DNA of 22,813 nucleotides from Rhizobium sp. Q54 (GTDB taxonomy: Bacteria > Bacteroidota > Bacteroidia > Flavobacteriales > Flavobacteriaceae): NCBI GenBank assembly GCA_943324395.2, contig CALPLL020000004.1:1-22813 (forward strand), in the 5' to 3' direction. Under the pieces are notes generated by a model. It was not told where the DNA came from. It searched no databases and saw nothing but the letters and a program-made list of their open reading frames with translations. The position numbers were made by a program, and so were the translations under genes. This document shows, one piece after another, positions 21,425-22,813 of this stretch. How positions within the stretch are numbered: position 1 is the first letter of the stretch; each line of letters opens with the position of its first letter.

Positions 21425-21769
21425 TTATTTTACTTTATTAAGTACAGCTTTGAAAGCAACTGGATGATTCATCGCTAAATCTGCAAGAACTTTTCTGTTC
21501 AATTCGATGTTGTTAGCTTTTAGTTTTCCAATTAATTGAGAATAAGACATTCCTTCCAATCTAGCTCCAGCGTTAATACGTTGAATCCATAAAGCACGGA
21601 AATTTCTTTTGTTCACTTTTCTATCACGGTAAGCGTAGCACATTGCTTTCTCTACCGCGTTTTTCGCAACTGTCCAAACGTTTTTACGTCTACCAAAGAA
21701 ACCTTTGGCTTGCTTCATTATTTTTTTTCTTCTTGCTCTTTTAGCAACTGAATTTACCGATCTTGGCAT
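21425..21769 (-). CDS. rplT: 50S ribosomal protein L20
   Basis: 114 residues, full length. It shows the L20 signature: [20 protein letters not shown] start, [20 protein letters not shown], then [20 protein letters not shown] and [21 protein letters not shown]20 binds 23S rRNA early in 50S assembly. It is the last gene of the thrS-infC-rpmI-rplT cluster and ends in the terminator at 21361-21389. Confidence 0.98.
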   Translation of the reverse strand: MPRSVNSVAKRARRKKIMKQAKGFFGRRKNVWTVAKNAVEKAMCYAYRDRKVNKRNFRALWIQRINAGARLEGMSYSQLIGKLKANNIELNRKVLADLAMNHPVAFKAVLNKVK

Positions 21770-21887
21770 AATTTTACTGTTTTTTTGTAGCAGGCGTCCC
21801 GAATTTAATCAAGGGAACTTATGAGCCATACTCCAAGGTTATTAAATTTTTATTTTAACCTAAAGATTCACTATTAGCTTACAGCTA
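21770..21887 (-). other. rpmI-rplT spacer, possibly with a weak leader fold
   Basis: The 118-bp spacer is long for two ribosomal genes. Just upstream of rplT, GTTCCC (minus strand, 21818-21813) could pair with GGGAC (21800-21796), with a one-base bulge. In E. coli L20 represses this operon by binding mRNA; an equivalent site here is possible but not demonstrated. Confidence 0.25.
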
Positions 21888-22085
21888 TTAGATAATTCTT
21901 AATTGTTGTTTGATGCTTTTCATATCTGTAGAGTGAACTAGCGCTGAGTGAGTCAAAGCTAATTTACGTTTTTTAGATTTTTTAGTCAAAATATGACTTT
22001 TAAAAGCATGCTTTCTTTTAATTTTTCCAGAACCAGTAACTTTAAAACGTTTCTTGGCGCTAGATTTGGTTTTCATTTTAGGCAT
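21888..22085 (-). CDS. rpmI: 50S ribosomal protein L35
   Basis: 65 residues, full length, very basic: [20 protein letters not shown], then [20 protein letters not shown]. It matches L35 throughout. Located between infC and rplT as in most bacteria. Confidence 0.97.
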   Translation of the reverse strand: MPKMKTKSSAKKRFKVTGSGKIKRKHAFKSHILTKKSKKRKLALTHSALVHSTDMKSIKQQLRII

Positions 22086-22167
22086 TTTTTCCTAGTGTTT
22101 AATTTATTCTTACTTACTATTTTTGGTATTTAGCTAATAGCTTTTTGCTAACAGCTAAAGGCTTGAC

Positions 22168-22725
22168 TTATTTTTTCTTCTTCGGAGCTATGAAAATGAT
22201 CATTCTCTTTCCTTCCAAAACCGGCATCGATTCTACTTTACCATATTCTTCTAAATCTGTTGCTAATCTTAAAAGCAAGATTTGACCTTGGTCTTTGTAG
22301 ATTATTGATCGTCCTTTAAAGAATACGAAAGCTTTTAGTTTCGCTCCGTCCTTCAAGAATTTCTCCGCATTCTTTCTTTTAAATTCATAATCATGCTCGT
22401 CTGTTTGTGGTCCGAAACGAATTTCTTTAACCACAACTTGAGTAGATTTTGCTTTCAATGCTTTTTCACGCTTCTTTTGCTCGTATACGAATTTTTTATA
22501 ATCCATTATCTTACAAACAGGCGGTTCAGCATTTGGTGATATTTCAACTAAATCTAGTTCAAATTCATCCGCTAAACGCAACGCTTCTGAAAGTTTAAAA
22601 ACTCCAGGCTCAATGTTTTCTCCAACAAGCCTTACTTCTTGAACTCCACGAATAAGATTGTTTATTCTGTGGGCGTCTTTCTTTTCTACTCGAGGTTGAT
22701 ATCCTCTGTTGTTTCTTATTGCTAT
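22168..22725 (-). CDS. infC: Translation initiation factor IF-3, with non-canonical ATA start
   Basis: 185 residues if started at the ATA at 22725. The N-domain reads (I/M)[18 protein letters not shown], then [20 protein letters not shown], and [20 protein letters not shown]. The linker is lysine-rich and the C-domain contains [18 protein letters not shown] and [19 protein letters not shown]-3 binds the 30S subunit, checks start-codon pairing and blocks premature 50S joining. Upstream of 22725 the frame stays open to 22758 but holds no ATG, GTG or TTG. A TTG at 22581 would remove the conserved N-domain. A rare start codon is typical for infC (AUU in E. coli), where IF-3 discriminates against it and so limits its own synthesis. 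It starts 16 bp after thrS. Confidence 0.93.
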   Translation of the reverse strand: MAIRNNRGYQPRVEKKDAHRINNLIRGVQEVRLVGENIEPGVFKLSEALRLADEFELDLVEISPNAEPPVCKIMDYKKFVYEQKKREKALKAKSTQVVVKEIRFGPQTDEHDYEFKRKNAEKFLKDGAKLKAFVFFKGRSIIYKDQGQILLLRLATDLEEYGKVESMPVLEGKRMIIFIAPKKKK

Positions 22726-22741
22726 GACTTTATAATTTAAG

Positions 22742-22813
22742 TTAAACTGTAAATACTTTTAATGTTTTGTTGATTTCTTCATTCACAATCAAAGCAAATT
22801 CTTCAATTGTAAC
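22742..22813 (-). CDS. thrS: Threonyl-tRNA synthetase, last 23 codons (runs off the window)
   Basis: The open frame entering from the right edge ends ...[20 protein letters not shown] plus TV and TAA. This agrees with the extreme C-terminus of threonyl-tRNA synthetase and with its conserved place directly before infC. Too little is present for more detail; the call rests partly on gene order. Confidence 0.75.
   Translation of the reverse strand, partial: VTIEEFALIVNEEINKTLKVFTV

Noticed and set aside
21873..22162. AGCTA-rich short inverted repeats in both spacers flanking rpmI
   Set aside because: Segments such as TTAGCTAATAGC and CTAACAGCTAA are low-complexity and short; no consistent unit or spacing could be defined.
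1..22813. CRISPR array, rRNA, insertion sequence
   Set aside because: No regularly spaced repeats, no rRNA-like stretches and no transposase were found in the window.

Overview
The window comes from a low-GC member of the Bacteroidetes, most likely Flavobacterium or a close Flavobacteriaceae relative. The evidence is the AT-rich codon use, repeated TAnnTTTG (-7) promoter boxes of the Bacteroidetes sigma factor, a type IX secretion (T9SS) C-terminal sorting domain on a lipase, and housekeeping proteins of clear flavobacterial character.

Layout. (1) 1-1747 is chromosomal: the 5' end of glyA (minus), then fumarylacetoacetase (plus) and its hairpin terminator. (2) 1745-13356 is an integrated mobile element of about 11.6 kb in the 3' end of a tRNA-Arg(ACG) gene. 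A 16-bp direct repeat (1745-1760 and 13341-13356) marks its ends. Inside each end lie repeats of a ~10-bp ATGGACWCAA motif that look like integrase arm sites. A tyrosine integrase reads inward from the left end. (3) 13345-22813 is chromosomal: tRNA-Arg, two small flavobacterial proteins, an MFS exporter, a TatD/TcdA-like/HAD operon, an SRPBCC-photolyase operon, a DUF2911 protein, an exported protein of the family often labelled 'asparagine synthetase B', and the thrS-infC-rpmI-rplT cluster. infC appears to use a non-canonical ATA start.

Inside the element. The left half is cargo. It holds a ~120-nt near-perfect hairpin of unknown role, a three-gene operon of exported proteins (EGF-like lipoprotein, CsgG/LpoB-like periplasmic protein, T9SS-secreted lipase), an orphan PD-(D/E)XK nuclease-like protein, a TPR protein followed by the decayed remnant of a paralogue, and a 59-aa protein. 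The right half is a minus-strand operon of eight tightly packed genes (12358 down to 9207). In order these are a MerR-like excisionase/regulator, an HUH rolling-circle Rep, an unknown basic protein, two single-pass membrane proteins, a protein with a possible nucleoside-deoxyribosyltransferase-like motif, a serine recombinase and a candidate ADP-ribosyltransferase. An unrecognised 246-aa gene sits next to the right end.

How it fits together. Integrase plus the HTH protein would handle integration and excision, and the HUH protein would replicate or nick the excised circle. The remaining genes are candidate cargo or structural parts. No relaxosome/T4SS, capsid, terminase or Zot-like gene was seen, so the element looks like an integrative replicating or mobilizable island, or a virus-derived satellite, that relies on helpers. 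Functions are from motif reading only; no database search was run.
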